Of a stretch of DNA of 64,000 nucleotides, positions 18,473-28,483 are shown piece after piece. Under the pieces are notes generated by a model. The model did not search any database and was not told the DNA's origin. It saw nothing but the letters and a program-made list of their open reading frames with translations. This DNA comes from Pseudorhizobium flavum (GTDB lineage: Bacteria; Pseudomonadota; Alphaproteobacteria; Rhizobiales; Rhizobiaceae), in assembly GCF_902502825.2 (NCBI RefSeq), contig NZ_LR723670.1, positions 3,406,501 through 3,470,500 on the forward strand. The letters are read 5' to 3'. The position numbers and the translations under genes were made by a program. Position 1 is the first letter of the stretch; each line of letters begins with the position of its first letter.

Positions 18473-20296
18473 TTAGCCGGCCAGTTTGGCCTTCTCGAAA
18501 CGCTTGCGATCGTTCGGATCGAGATAGAGCTTGCGAAGCCGGATGGACTTCGGCGTCACCTCCACCAACTCGTCGTCCTGAATCCACGAAAGAGCGCGCT
18601 CCAGCGTGAACTTGATCGGCGGCGTGAGCTTCACCGCGTCGTCCTTGCCGGCGGCGCGGATGTTGGTGAGCTTCTTGCCCTTCAGCACGTTCACGTCGAG
18701 ATCATTATCACGGCTGTGGATGCCGATGATCATGCCTTCGTAGACCTTCTCGCCGGCATCGATGATCATCGGGCCGCGGTCCTCGAGGTTGAACAGCGCA
18801 TAGGCAACGGCTTCGCCGGATTCATTGGAGAGCAGCACGCCGTTCACACGACCACCGATCTCGCCCTTGTACGGCTGGTACTCGTGGAACAGCCGGTTCA
18901 TGACGGCGGTGCCACGGGTGTCGGTCAGGAGTTCCGACTGGTAGCCGATCAGGCCGCGGGTCGGGGCATAGAAGCGCAGGCGAACGCGGTTGCCGCCCGA
19001 CGGACGAAGCTCGACCATCTCGGCCTTGCGCTCCGACATTTTCTGGACGACGACGCCGGAATGCTCCTCGTCCACGTCGATGACGACTTCCTCGACCGGC
19101 TCCATCATCTGGCCAGTCGCTTCGTCCTTGTGCATGACGACGCGCGGACGCGACACGGCAAGCTCGAAGCCCTCGCGGCGCATGTTTTCGATCAGGACCG
19201 CAAGCTGAAGCTCACCACGTCCGGAGACATAGAAGGAGTCCTTATCGGCCGACTCCTCGATCTTCAGCGCGACATTGCCTTCCGCTTCCTTGTACAGGCG
19301 ATCACGGATGACGCGGCTCGTCACCTTGTCGCCTTCGGTGCCGGCAAGCGGGCTGTCGTTCACGATGAAGGACATCGTCACGGTCGGCGGGTCGATCGGC
19401 TGTGCAGCCATCGGCTCCGTAACGGACGGATCGCAGAAGGTATCGGCGACGGTGCCCTTGGAGAGGCCAGCGATCGCGACGATATCGCCGGCATGGGCTT
19501 CCTCGATCGGCTGGCGCTCGATGCCGCGGAAGGCCAGGATTTTTGAGATACGGCCGCTTTCGATCAGCCTGCCGTCCTGGCCGAGAACCTTCACCGCCTG
19601 GTTCGGCTTGATGGAACCGGAAGCGATACGGCCGGTAATGATGCGGCCCAGGAAGTTGTTGGCTTCCAGGATGGTACCGATCATCCGGAACGGGCCTTCC
19701 TCGACGGTCGGCTCGGGAACATGCTTCAACACGAGGTCGAGCAGCGGCGCCATGCCTTCGTCCTGCGGGCCTTCCGGATTGACGTTCATCCAGCCGTTGC
19801 GGCCCGAACCGTAGAGGATCGGGAAGTCGAGCTGTTCATCAGTCGCGTCAAGATTGGCGAAGAGGTCGAAGACTTCGTTCAGCACTTCCTCGTGACGACC
19901 ATCCGGACGGTCGATCTTGTTGATGGCCACGATCGGCTTCAGGCCGACCTTGAGCGCCTTGCCGACGACGAACTTTGTCTGCGGCATCGGGCCTTCGGAC
20001 GCGTCGACGAGAACGATCGCGCCATCCACCATCGAAAGGATACGCTCGACCTCCCCGCCAAAGTCGGCGTGGCCGGGGGTGTCGACGATGTTGATGCGGT
20101 GACCCTTCCAGTCGATGGAAGTTGCCTTCGCAAGGATCGTGATACCGCGCTCTTTCTCGATGTCGTTGGAATCCATGACGCGTTCCATGACGCGCTGGTT
20201 CTCTCGGAAGGTGCCCGACTGCTTCAGGAGCTCGTCAACAAGCGTCGTCTTTCCATGGTCAACGTGCGCGATAATCGCGATGTTGCGGATTGCCAT
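18473..20296 (-). CDS. typA: GTP-binding protein TypA/BipA
   Basis: 607-residue translational GTPase related to EF-G/LepA that binds ribosomes and supports 50S assembly under stress. G1 is [10 protein letters not shown] at residues 10-19, G3 [13 protein letters not shown]4 NKIDRPDGR. Domain V and the TypA-specific C-terminal domain (ending [20 protein letters not shown]) are present. Full length. Its leader (20297-20431) contains two compact hairpins and its transcript ends at a strong terminator. Confidence 0.97.
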   Translation of the reverse strand: MAIRNIAIIAHVDHGKTTLVDELLKQSGTFRENQRVMERVMDSNDIEKERGITILAKATSIDWKGHRINIVDTPGHADFGGEVERILSMVDGAIVLVDASEGPMPQTKFVVGKALKVGLKPIVAINKIDRPDGRHEEVLNEVFDLFANLDATDEQLDFPILYGSGRNGWMNVNPEGPQDEGMAPLLDLVLKHVPEPTVEEGPFRMIGTILEANNFLGRIITGRIASGSIKPNQAVKVLGQDGRLIESGRISKILAFRGIERQPIEEAHAGDIVAIAGLSKGTVADTFCDPSVTEPMAAQPIDPPTVTMSFIVNDSPLAGTEGDKVTSRVIRDRLYKEAEGNVALKIEESADKDSFYVSGRGELQLAVLIENMRREGFELAVSRPRVVMHKDEATGQMMEPVEEVVIDVDEEHSGVVVQKMSERKAEMVELRPSGGNRVRLRFYAPTRGLIGYQSELLTDTRGTAVMNRLFHEYQPYKGEIGGRVNGVLLSNESGEAVAYALFNLEDRGPMIIDAGEKVYEGMIIGIHSRDNDLDVNVLKGKKLTNIRAAGKDDAVKLTPPIKFTLERALSWIQDDELVEVTPKSIRLRKLYLDPNDRKRFEKAKLAG

Positions 20297-20339
20297 ATAG
20301 TATATCTCTGAGTTGGGGGGCGCTACTTATGGGAGGAGA

Positions 20340-20387
20340 GCGCCAATTTCGTTGGCGCCTCATACCTCGTTTTTCGCAAATGCGAAA
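20340..20387 (-). other. Two hairpins between the M3 peptidase gene and typA
   Basis: Stem GCGCCAA / TTGGCGC with a 5-nt loop (20340-20358), and stem TTTCGCA / TGCGAAA with a minimal loop (20372-20387), both in the 135-bp gap. The right one could terminate the upstream peptidase transcript; the left one sits about 45 bp before the typA start and could be part of its leader. Confidence 0.5.
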
Positions 20388-20431
20388 GAGGGGAGCCCCT
20401 ATTCTTCCGGAACAGCAGTCATGCACTTGCG

Positions 20432-22519
20432 TCAGGCGTCGCTGCCGGAGAGTTCCTCCACCATCGCCAGCCCTTTCTTGCGAAGCATGGCTTGCGGGTC
20501 CGGCAGCTTGCCGCGGAAGGCCTTGTAGGCATCTTCGGGATCGACGGATCCGCCGACCGAGTAGATGTTGTTCTTCAGCTTGCGCGCCATGACCGGATCG
20601 AAGGCATCGCCCGCTTCCTCGAACGCGGCAAACGCATCAGCATCAAGCACTTCCGACCACATGTAGGAATAGTATCCGGCCGAATAACCGTCCCCCGAGA
20701 AGACGTGCTGGAAATGCGGCGTGGCATGGCGCATCACGATGGACTGCGGCATGCCGATCTTGTCCAGAACCTCGGCCTGGACCTGTATGGGATCGCCTAC
20801 CTCACCGCGCGTATGGAAGGCCATGTCGACCAGCGCCGAAGACGTGAATTCGACAGTCGCAAAACCGGCATTGAAGGTGCGCGCCGCCAGAACCTTCTCG
20901 AGCAGGTCCTTCGGCATAGGCTCGCCGGTCTCGTAGTGGACCGCATACTTCTCCAGAATTTCCGGCACCGTCAGCCAGTGCTCGTAGAGCTGCGACGGCA
21001 GTTCAACAAAGTCTCGCGCCACGCCGGTTCCGGCGACCGAAGGATAGGTCACGTTCGAAAGCATGCCGTGCAGCGCATGGCCGAACTCGTGGAACAGCGT
21101 GCGCGCGTCGTCCAGCGACAGGAGCGCCGGCCTGCCGGCTGCGGGCTTCGCAAAGTTGCAGACATTGTAGATGATCGGGATCTCGCCCTTCTTGCCATTC
21201 TTCAGCGGCAGCCTGTGCTGCGACTGGAAGGAGCTCATCCAGGCGCCGGACCGCTTGGACGACCGGGCAAAGTAGTCGCCGAGGAACAGAGCCTTCAGCG
21301 CACCCTCCTCGTCTCGGATCTCGAACACACGCACGTCCGGATGATAGGCCGGCACGCCCTTCACCTCGGCTGCGAGAATGCCGAACAGCCGCTCGGCCAC
21401 ATCGAAGCAGGCCTCGATGATCTGTTCGAGCTGGAGGTAGGGTTTGAGCTCGGATTCGGAGAAATTAAACGTGCGGTGGCGCAGCTTCTCGGCGTAAAAC
21501 CGCCAGTCCCAGGGCATCACCTCGTGGTTGCCGCCCTCTTCCGCGATAAGACCGGCAAGGCTCGCTTCCTCTTCCAGTGCACGGTTCCGGGCCTTTTCCC
21601 AGACAGCCATCAGCAGGTCGTTCACCGCCTCCGGCGTCTTCGCCATGGTATTGTCGAGCTTGAACGCGGCGAAGCTGTCATAGCCCAACAGCTTGGCGCG
21701 CTCGACCCGCAGGGCAAGCGTCTCCTTGACGATCGCAAGGTTGTCCGTCTCACCGCCATTCGCACCGCGCGCGGTCCATGCCTTGAACGCCTGCTCACGC
21801 AGATCCCTGCATTCCGAAAAGGTCAGGAAGGGCTCGATGATCGAGCGCGACAGCGTCACGACGTAGCCGTCCTCGTGGCCACGGTCACGCGCAGCCGAGG
21901 CCATGGCATCGCGGAGGAAGGCCGGAAGGCCGGCGAATTCGGCTTCGCCGGAAAGATGAAGTTGCCAGCTCTTCTCATCCGCCAGCACGTTCTGCCCGAA
22001 CCTCGCTCCAAGACCCGCGAGCTTCTCGTTGATCGCCGCAAGCCGCTCCTGTTCCGGCTTGGGCAACCTGGCACCCGTACGAACAAAACCCTTCCAGTGC
22101 CGCTCGAGAACCCGCTCCTCCTCGACAGTCAGGCCGAGGCTTTCCCGCTTCTCCCAAAGGGTATCAACGCGTTTGAACAGCGCCTCATTCATCGCGATCT
22201 TCGAATAATGCCGCGACATCTTCGGCGCGATCTCCCGCTCCAGCGCCTGGATCACATCGTTGGTATGGGCGCCGGCCTTGTTCCAGAACAGCGCCGAGAT
22301 ACGCGACAACTCATCACCGGCGATCTCAAGCGCAACGATGGTATTCTCCATCGTCGGCTCACGCGGATCGGAAGCGATGTCGTTGATTTCGGCATCATGC
22401 TTCGCCATCGCCGCATTGAACGCGCCTGCGAAATCCTCGTCCTTCACAAGGTCGAAGCGCGGCAGGCCTTCGTGCCCGGTCCAGTCGATCAGGGCGGGAT
22501 TGATGTGAAGCTGCGGCAT
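20432..22519 (-). CDS. M3 family oligopeptidase (oligopeptidase A / Dcp type)
   Basis: About 695 residues, cytoplasmic zinc metallopeptidase that degrades short peptides and cleaved signal peptides. The zinc motif HEFGHALHG lies two thirds along, with the downstream Glu in FVELPSQLYEHW, then MAFHTRGEVGD and the substrate-loop FSGDGYSAGYYSYMWSEVLDAD. The ATG at 22519 (MPQLHINPAL) has AAGGA eight bases upstream; the ATG five codons earlier contains that ribosome site within its own codons and is less likely. No signal peptide. Confidence 0.93.
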   Translation of the reverse strand: MPQLHINPALIDWTGHEGLPRFDLVKDEDFAGAFNAAMAKHDAEINDIASDPREPTMENTIVALEIAGDELSRISALFWNKAGAHTNDVIQALEREIAPKMSRHYSKIAMNEALFKRVDTLWEKRESLGLTVEEERVLERHWKGFVRTGARLPKPEQERLAAINEKLAGLGARFGQNVLADEKSWQLHLSGEAEFAGLPAFLRDAMASAARDRGHEDGYVVTLSRSIIEPFLTFSECRDLREQAFKAWTARGANGGETDNLAIVKETLALRVERAKLLGYDSFAAFKLDNTMAKTPEAVNDLLMAVWEKARNRALEEEASLAGLIAEEGGNHEVMPWDWRFYAEKLRHRTFNFSESELKPYLQLEQIIEACFDVAERLFGILAAEVKGVPAYHPDVRVFEIRDEEGALKALFLGDYFARSSKRSGAWMSSFQSQHRLPLKNGKKGEIPIIYNVCNFAKPAAGRPALLSLDDARTLFHEFGHALHGMLSNVTYPSVAGTGVARDFVELPSQLYEHWLTVPEILEKYAVHYETGEPMPKDLLEKVLAARTFNAGFATVEFTSSALVDMAFHTRGEVGDPIQVQAEVLDKIGMPQSIVMRHATPHFQHVFSGDGYSAGYYSYMWSEVLDADAFAAFEEAGDAFDPVMARKLKNNIYSVGGSVDPEDAYKAFRGKLPDPQAMLRKKGLAMVEELSGSDA

Positions 22520-22760
22520 GCGGAATTCCTTCATGATGATCTTCGGTCGCCTGGCGATAAGGCCGTCACCGATCTATCTGGGAAGCTAGACGATCCATGC
22601 AAGCTGCCAAGCGCAATTCTCACGCTAACTAATTTGCCCCTGCTCTTGCCTGAAGGGGGAAAGGGAGTATCTCTGCCCCTTCCCCGGATGCCGCCCATGC
22701 GGCGGACCCTGGACCACATCACCCACCGGCAGCAACCTGTCTTGCCGAAACTGGCCCGCG

Positions 22761-23969
22761 ATGAAAGCCGACAATCCCCAACCCGCCTCCACCATGACGC
22801 CGCGCCGGACTGCATTGCTCGGTGCCCTGCTGACAGCCCTTGGACCGGTTTCGATGGCGATCTACACCCCGGCCATGCCGGAACTGGTCGACGCTTTCTC
22901 CACCACGGAAGGCGCGATCAAGATGTCGCTCTCGCTCTATTTCGCGGGTTTTGCGGTGGCCCAACTGCTGGCAGGCCCGGCATCCGATGCATTCGGCCGC
23001 AAGGCGTCGACCATCAGTTTCCTGCTGATCTATCTGGCCGGGTCAGTACTTGCCGCCATGGCGCCAAGCATCGACCTGATCCTTGCAGGTCGCCTGATCC
23101 AGGGCATCGGCGCCTCTGTCGGCATTACGGTGGCCCGGGCAGTAGTGCGCGACCAGTTCGTCGGCAAGGAAGCGGCGAGCATCATGAACCTCATCGCCAT
23201 CATGCTGACGGTGGCTCCGGCGCTCGGCCCGACGCTGGGCGGCCTGTCGCTCGCCGCCTTCGGCTGGAAATCGGTCTTCCTGCTGATGCTCGGCTTCGGG
23301 GTGATCTCGATCGGCAGCGTCGTTCTGTTCCTGCGCGAAACCACGATCCCCGATCGCACGCGACTCCGCCCCGCGCGGCTGTTCAAAGGCTACGCCGAGG
23401 TACTTTCGAACCCTCGTTTCACGCTCGCCTCCCTCGTCATCGGCGGCTCCATCGGTGCACTCTATGCGCAATCCACCATGCTGCCCTTCGTGCTGATCGG
23501 TGATGTCGGCCTGACGCCGACAGAGTTCGGGCTCGGCATGCTGGTGCAGACGGGCTCCTACCTCGCCGGCTCGATTGCGTTGCGCAAGGTCTCGCATCAC
23601 ATCTCGGGCCATCGCGCCGTCGTCATCGGCCTCTGCTTCTCCGCCACGGGCGGGATCGTCATGGCTCTCTCTGTTGCGCTGCTCCCACCGAGCTTCCTGT
23701 CCATCATGATCCCGGTCGGCATCTGCACCTTCGGCATCGCCTTCGTCAGCCCGCATATCATCACGGTCGGCATGGCGCCCTTCCCGCATATCGCAGGCTC
23801 CGCCTCGGCAATGATGGGTTTCATCCAGATGAGCTGCGGTTTCCTCGGCGGGCTGGCTGCGGCAATGATCGGCGCACCATTGCTTGCCTTTGGTACAGTC
23901 ATCCCGTTCATGGAGTTCATGGCCGTCGGCAGCTATCTCGCATACCTGGCGTTCGACCGGCGGACGTGA
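22761..23969 (+). CDS. MFS exporter, Bcr/CflA family
   Basis: 402 residues with 12 membrane spans. Motif A is AGPASDAFGRKAST after span 2, and AIYTPAMPELVDAF with RLIQGIGASVGITVARAVVRD are signatures of the Bcr/CflA drug-resistance branch of DHA1 exporters. Substrate unknown. It stands alone between the divergent peptidase gene and the convergent argG. Confidence 0.9.
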   Translation: MKADNPQPASTMTPRRTALLGALLTALGPVSMAIYTPAMPELVDAFSTTEGAIKMSLSLYFAGFAVAQLLAGPASDAFGRKASTISFLLIYLAGSVLAAMAPSIDLILAGRLIQGIGASVGITVARAVVRDQFVGKEAASIMNLIAIMLTVAPALGPTLGGLSLAAFGWKSVFLLMLGFGVISIGSVVLFLRETTIPDRTRLRPARLFKGYAEVLSNPRFTLASLVIGGSIGALYAQSTMLPFVLIGDVGLTPTEFGLGMLVQTGSYLAGSIALRKVSHHISGHRAVVIGLCFSATGGIVMALSVALLPPSFLSIMIPVGICTFGIAFVSPHIITVGMAPFPHIAGSASAMMGFIQMSCGFLGGLAAAMIGAPLLAFGTVIPFMEFMAVGSYLAYLAFDRRT

Positions 23970-24023
23970 AGAAACCGCCCTCGCGTCAGCGGGAGCGGCT
24001 CCGGCAGACGGCACCCGAGGGAA

Positions 24024-25247
24024 CTAAGCTTCGAGGTTGCGCTTTGCGAGCGTGCGCAGGCGCAGCGCGTTGAGCTTGATGAAGCCGGCCGCGTCCTTCT
24101 GGTCATAGGCGCCCTGGTCGTCCTCGAAGGTGACCAGCTTGTCGGAGTAGAGCGACTTGGGGGACTCGCGACCGATGACCATGACATTGCCCTTGTAGAG
24201 CTTGAGGGTCACTACGCCCTCGACATGCTCCTGGCTCTTGTCGATGGCTGCCTGCAGCATCTCGCGCTCCGGCGAGAACCAGAAGCCGTAGTAGATGAGT
24301 TCCGCATAGCGCGGCATCAACTCGTCCTTGAGGTGGGCCGCACCGCGGTCGAGCGTGATCGACTCGATTGCCCGGTGCGCGGCGAGCAGGATGGTGCCGC
24401 CGGGAGTCTCGTAGACGCCGCGGCTCTTCATGCCGACGAAGCGGTTCTCGACCAGGTCGAGACGGCCGATGCCGTTGTCGCGGCCATAGTCGTTGAGCTT
24501 CGCGAGCAGCGTCGCGGGCGACAGGCGCTCGCCGTTGATCGAGACGGCATCGCCACGCTCGAAGCCGATCTTGATGATCGTCGCCTTGTCCGGTGCGGCT
24601 TCCGGCGAGATCGTGCGCATGTGCACGTATTCGGGCGCTTCCTGGCTTGGATCCTCCAGCACCTTACCCTCGGACGAGGAGTGCAGCAGGTTCGCGTCGA
24701 CGGAGAAGGGTGCTTCTCCCTTCTTGTCCTTGGCGACCGGGATCTGGTTCTTCTCGGCGAAATCGAGCAGATTCGTCCGGCTCTTGAACGCCCAGTCGCG
24801 CCAGGGCGCGATGATCTTGATATCGGGGTTCAGCGCATAGGCCGAAAGCTCGAACCGAACCTGGTCGTTGCCCTTGCCGGTCGCACCGTGGGCGATCGCG
24901 TCGGCACCGGTCTTCCTGGCAATCTCGATGAGGTGCTTGGAAATCAGCGGACGGGCGATCGAGGTGCCGAGCAGGTAGACGCCTTCATAGACTGCATTGG
25001 CACGGAACATCGGGAAGACGAAGTCGCGGACGAATTCTTCGCGCACGTCCTCGATGAAGATCTCCTTGATCCCCAGCATCTCTGCCTTCTTGCGTGCGGG
25101 CTCGAGCTCCTCGCCTTGGCCAAGGTCGGCGGTGAAGGTGACGACTTCGGCGCCGAGTTCGGTCTGCAGCCACTTGAGGATGATGGAGGTATCAAGTCCG
25201 CCGGAATAGGCGAGAACGACTTTCTTCACGTCTTTGGGGAGTGCCAT
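24024..25247 (-). CDS. argG: Argininosuccinate synthase
   Basis: 407 residues. ATP-dependent condensation of citrulline and aspartate, penultimate step of arginine synthesis. The N-terminal P-loop is [30 protein letters not shown] and [23 protein letters not shown] are the usual substrate-binding blocks. ATG at 25247 gives the length usual for rhizobial ArgG; an ATG at 25262 adds five residues. Monocistronic. Confidence 0.97.
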   Translation of the reverse strand: MALPKDVKKVVLAYSGGLDTSIILKWLQTELGAEVVTFTADLGQGEELEPARKKAEMLGIKEIFIEDVREEFVRDFVFPMFRANAVYEGVYLLGTSIARPLISKHLIEIARKTGADAIAHGATGKGNDQVRFELSAYALNPDIKIIAPWRDWAFKSRTNLLDFAEKNQIPVAKDKKGEAPFSVDANLLHSSSEGKVLEDPSQEAPEYVHMRTISPEAAPDKATIIKIGFERGDAVSINGERLSPATLLAKLNDYGRDNGIGRLDLVENRFVGMKSRGVYETPGGTILLAAHRAIESITLDRGAAHLKDELMPRYAELIYYGFWFSPEREMLQAAIDKSQEHVEGVVTLKLYKGNVMVIGRESPKSLYSDKLVTFEDDQGAYDQKDAAGFIKLNALRLRTLAKRNLEA

Positions 25248-25413
25248 AATGTCCTGGTCCATTTAGGATGAGCGCGTGCGCCCGAGGGCGCTGGATGGCC
25301 GGCACTTTTAGCGAGTTTGCCTTCTGGTGCAAGATGTGACGGGTCCGACATGTTGACCGCGTAGTGTATGGCCCCAGATTAGCCGCCTGCACGACATTTC
25401 GAAGGAGCAAGCC

Positions 25414-26274
25414 ATGGCCGACATTCATCCCGCCATCAAGAAGGGCAATGTTGCCGTTGTCACCGGAGCTGCCTCCGGCATCGGCCTTGCGACCGCCAAG
25501 CGCTTCGCCGAACTCGGGCTGTGCGTCGTGCTCGCAGATCTGGAGGGGGACACGCTCGCCAGTGCCTGCCGCGAAGTCGCAGCCCTGGCGGAAGGTGGCG
25601 AGGCTGACGTGACCGCCATCGGCACCGACGTCTCACAGCCCGCCGAACTGGAGTCCCTGGAGCGCGCCGTCATCCAGAAGTACGGTCGCGTGCACATCCT
25701 CATGAACAATGCGGGCATCCAGCCCGGAAGTTCGCTGTTCGGCCCGCAGGCCAACTGGGACAGGGTGCTTGCGGTCAACCTGATGGGTGTCGTCAACGGC
25801 AGCCGCATCTTCGGGCCCGGCATGATCGGTCACGGCGAGCCGGCGCTGATCATCAATACCGGCTCCAAGCAGGGCATCACCACGCCACCGGGCGATCCGG
25901 CCTACAACGTCTCGAAGGCGGGCGTGAAGGCATTCACCGAAGCGCTGCAGCACGAGCTGCGCAACACGGAGAACTGCCGTGTCAGCGCTCACCTGCTGAT
26001 CCCCGGCTTCGTCTTCACTCCACTGACCGCCAACGGCCGTACGGAGAAGCCTGAAGGCGCGTGGACGCCCAATCAGACAGTCGAATACATGCTGGAGAGC
26101 CTTGGCCGCGGCGATTTCTACATCCTCTGCCCCGACAACGATGTGGACCGCAGGACGGATGAGCGGCGCATCCTCTGGGCAGCCGGTGACATCATCGAGA
26201 ACCGACCGCCGTTGTCGCGCTGGCATCCGGATTTTGCGGAGGCGTCGAAGGCATTCATTGCGCAGCGGGAATGA
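25414..26274 (+). CDS. Short-chain dehydrogenase/reductase
   Basis: 286-residue classical SDR. Cofactor loop TGAASGIG (residues 17-24), NNAG at about 97-100, catalytic Ser in INTGSKQG and YxxxK in YNVSKAG. The long C-terminal extension (about residue 235 onward, with DRRTDERRILWAAGDIIENRPPLSRW cut into shorter conserved blocks) exceeds the core fold and is lineage-specific. Acidic residue ADLEGD after strand 2 predicts NAD(H). Substrate unknown. Strong GGAG ribosome site before the start. Confidence 0.88.
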   Translation: MADIHPAIKKGNVAVVTGAASGIGLATAKRFAELGLCVVLADLEGDTLASACREVAALAEGGEADVTAIGTDVSQPAELESLERAVIQKYGRVHILMNNAGIQPGSSLFGPQANWDRVLAVNLMGVVNGSRIFGPGMIGHGEPALIINTGSKQGITTPPGDPAYNVSKAGVKAFTEALQHELRNTENCRVSAHLLIPGFVFTPLTANGRTEKPEGAWTPNQTVEYMLESLGRGDFYILCPDNDVDRRTDERRILWAAGDIIENRPPLSRWHPDFAEASKAFIAQRE

Positions 26275-26336
26275 TTGGCAGCGGCGGGAAACGGGAGTAA
26301 GGAAGCACTGTTCATACTCCGCTTGCCGAGCTACCC

Positions 26337-26978
26337 ATGGATTTCCTGCCGAGCCTGCCGACGTTACTTGCCTTCACAGCGGCCAGCCTCCTGCTGGCGG
26401 TGACGCCGGGCCCTGACATGACGCTGTCGATCAGCCGCGCGCTGGCGCAGGGCCGCGGGCCGGCGCTCTTCGTGGTCGTCGGCACGTCGACCGGCATCCT
26501 GATCCATACGCTGCTCGTTGCCTTCGGCATTTCGGCGCTGATCACGGCATCTCCCACGGCCTTCTTCATCCTGAAGACAGGCGGAGCCGGCTATCTGCTC
26601 TGGCTGGCGATCCAGGCCCTGCGCTCAGGCTCGAACCTGTCGGTCGAGAAGGTCGAAGGCGTAAAAGGATCCGTCCTTGCCAACGTCTCCACCGGGCTCT
26701 GGGTCAATCTGCTCAATCCAAAGGTCATCATCTTCTTCATGACCTTCCTGCCGCAGTTCGTCACCGCCAGCGATCCGGATGTTACGCAGAAGCTGATCTT
26801 CCTCGGCGTCTTCTTCATCCTCGTCGGCTCGCCGGTCAATGTGATCGTCATCCTGCTGGCGGACAAGCTGGCCGGCTGGCTGCAGGCGAACCCGAAGGTT
26901 CTGCGCGGCATCGACTACACCTTTGCCGGCGTCTTCTCCGTCTTCGCGTTCAAGATCTTCATGACGCAGGCACGCTGA
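26337..26978 (+). CDS. LysE/RhtB family amino-acid exporter
   Basis: 213 residues, six membrane spans. The family signature TPGPDMTLSISRALAQGRGPAL follows span 1; GGAGYLLWLAIQALRSG and NLLNPKVIIFFMTFLPQFV are also diagnostic. Exports small amino acids or derivatives; the specific substrate is unknown. It ends 8 bp before the convergent tenA stop. Confidence 0.92.
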   Translation: MDFLPSLPTLLAFTAASLLLAVTPGPDMTLSISRALAQGRGPALFVVVGTSTGILIHTLLVAFGISALITASPTAFFILKTGGAGYLLWLAIQALRSGSNLSVEKVEGVKGSVLANVSTGLWVNLLNPKVIIFFMTFLPQFVTASDPDVTQKLIFLGVFFILVGSPVNVIVILLADKLAGWLQANPKVLRGIDYTFAGVFSVFAFKIFMTQAR

Positions 26979-26986
26979 GCGGCAGG

Positions 26987-27649
26987 TCAGGACAAATCGA
27001 GACCCATCTGCCAGAAATCGGCCTCCAGGCGCGTCGCGTCCCGGAAGACGACGGAGAGCCGGTCGAGCCGCGTCTCGTCCACCTGGGATAGTCGCTGGTT
27101 CAACCAGGCGAGCTCCGATGCCACCGCGGTCTGGTACTCCTCCCCGGCATACATCTCGATCCAGTCGGCATAGGGGTTGCCTGCCGTCCTGGTGAACGGC
27201 TGGCTCAGGAGCCACCGCGCAATCTCAGCATAGCCGATGATGCAGGGCGCCAGTGCAACATGCAGATCGAGCAGATCGCCGCTCATGCCGGCGTCGAGGA
27301 CATACCGCGTATAGGCCAGCGTCGCCCCGGATTCAGGCAGTCCCGCCAGTTCCGTCTCGTCGATTCCCCAGGTGGCGCAATATCGAACATGCAGGCCGAT
27401 CTCCACATCCACGATGGCCTTCAGGGCTTCGAGGCCCTGCCGGATCTCCGCGAGACCCCGGCTCTTGTAGACCGCGAGGCCCCAGGCCCGCGCGAACTGG
27501 ACGAGGAACAGGTAGTCCTGCTTCAGGTAGTGCCTGAAAGAGGCTTCGGGCAGTGTTCCGGCGGCGAGTTCCCGCACGAACCGATGCTCGCAGTAGCGCT
27601 GCCAGTCTTCGGCGCTGCGCGCTTTCAAGGCCTCGAAGGGGCTCTGCAT
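26987..27649 (-). CDS. tenA: TenA family aminopyrimidine aminohydrolase / thiaminase II
   Basis: 220 residues, all-helical haem-oxygenase-like fold. Compared with B. subtilis TenA, the key residues are present: D45, Y113 (TLAYTRY), nucleophile C136 (ALAPCIIGYAEI), Y140 and a late Glu in TRLEADFWQMGL, so this is the Cys-type, catalytically competent TenA. Family role: hydrolyse degraded or formylated aminopyrimidines to HMP for thiamine salvage. It is the last gene after an ABC importer, 39 bp past its ATPase gene. No thiamine-pyrophosphate riboswitch motif is visible upstream of this group. Confidence 0.92.
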   Translation of the reverse strand: MQSPFEALKARSAEDWQRYCEHRFVRELAAGTLPEASFRHYLKQDYLFLVQFARAWGLAVYKSRGLAEIRQGLEALKAIVDVEIGLHVRYCATWGIDETELAGLPESGATLAYTRYVLDAGMSGDLLDLHVALAPCIIGYAEIARWLLSQPFTRTAGNPYADWIEMYAGEEYQTAVASELAWLNQRLSQVDETRLDRLSVVFRDATRLEADFWQMGLDLS

Positions 27650-27688
27650 GTCTCCTCCGTCGTATCGGCACTCTTCGCTGTTGGAGAT

Positions 27689-28483
27689 CTAGCCGATCAG
27701 CAGCGCGTCGTCGTCCAGTGTCTCGCCGCGCATCTTGCGGAACATGGCGATTAGGTCCTCGACCTGCAGGTCCTTGCGGCTGTCGCCGCTGACGTCCAGG
27801 ACGATCTCTCCGCCATGCAGCATGATCGTACGGTGACCGAAGTCCAGCGCCTGGCGCATGGAATGAGTCACCATCAACGTCGTCAGCTTGCGCTCGGACA
27901 CGACCCGCTGGGTGAGTTTCATGATGAATTCCGCCATGCCGGGGTCCAGCGCTGCGGTATGTTCGTCGAGAAGCAGGACTTCCGATCCGGCCAGGGTTGC
28001 CATGACCAGCGAGACGGCCTGCCGCTGCCCGCCCGACAGAAGGTCCATCCGGTCCTTCATCCGGTTTTCCAGGCCAAGGTTGAGCTCGGCGACGCGATCG
28101 CGAAAATGCGCGCGCCGGTTTGGTCCGAGAGCCGCCTTCAGTCCTCGCCGTTCGCCTCGCCGTGCGGCGAGAGCAAGATTCTCCTCGATCGACAAGGCGC
28201 CGCAGCTGCCCGTCAGCGGATCCTGGAAGACCCGGGCAACGAGACCGGCCCGTGCAGCCGTCGGCTTCCGCGTCACGTCGGTCGTACCGACCGTGACCTT
28301 GCCCTCGTTCGGCAGCACGTCGCCCGCCAGCACGCCGAGCAGCGTCGACTTGCCTGCACCATTCGAGCCGATGACCGTGACGAAGGAGCCCTGCTCGATC
28401 GTTAGGCTCACCCCTTTCAGCGCTTCCTTCTGGAGAGGGGTTCCCTTGCCGAAGGTGACATGGATGTTTTTGAGATCGATCAC
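27689..28483 (-). CDS. ABC transporter ATP-binding protein (COG1101 type)
   Basis: 264 residues. Walker A GSNGAGKST (about 38-46), Q-loop in ARVFQDPLTG, signature LSGGQRQAV, Walker B EVLLLDEHTAALD and the H-loop VTHSM. The C-terminal tail carries HGGEIVLDVSGD as in COG1101. It overlaps the permease stop by 4 bp (ATGA) and pairs with it and the binding protein as one importer. Confidence 0.93.
   Translation of the reverse strand: MIDLKNIHVTFGKGTPLQKEALKGVSLTIEQGSFVTVIGSNGAGKSTLLGVLAGDVLPNEGKVTVGTTDVTRKPTAARAGLVARVFQDPLTGSCGALSIEENLALAARRGERRGLKAALGPNRRAHFRDRVAELNLGLENRMKDRMDLLSGGQRQAVSLVMATLAGSEVLLLDEHTAALDPGMAEFIMKLTQRVVSERKLTTLMVTHSMRQALDFGHRTIMLHGGEIVLDVSGDSRKDLQVEDLIAMFRKMRGETLDDDALLIG

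Noticed and set aside
20492..23503. 1003-codon plus-strand frame over the M3 peptidase and MFS genes
   Set aside because: Arg/His-rich shadow translation of high-GC coding DNA, no family features; both true genes are clear in other frames.
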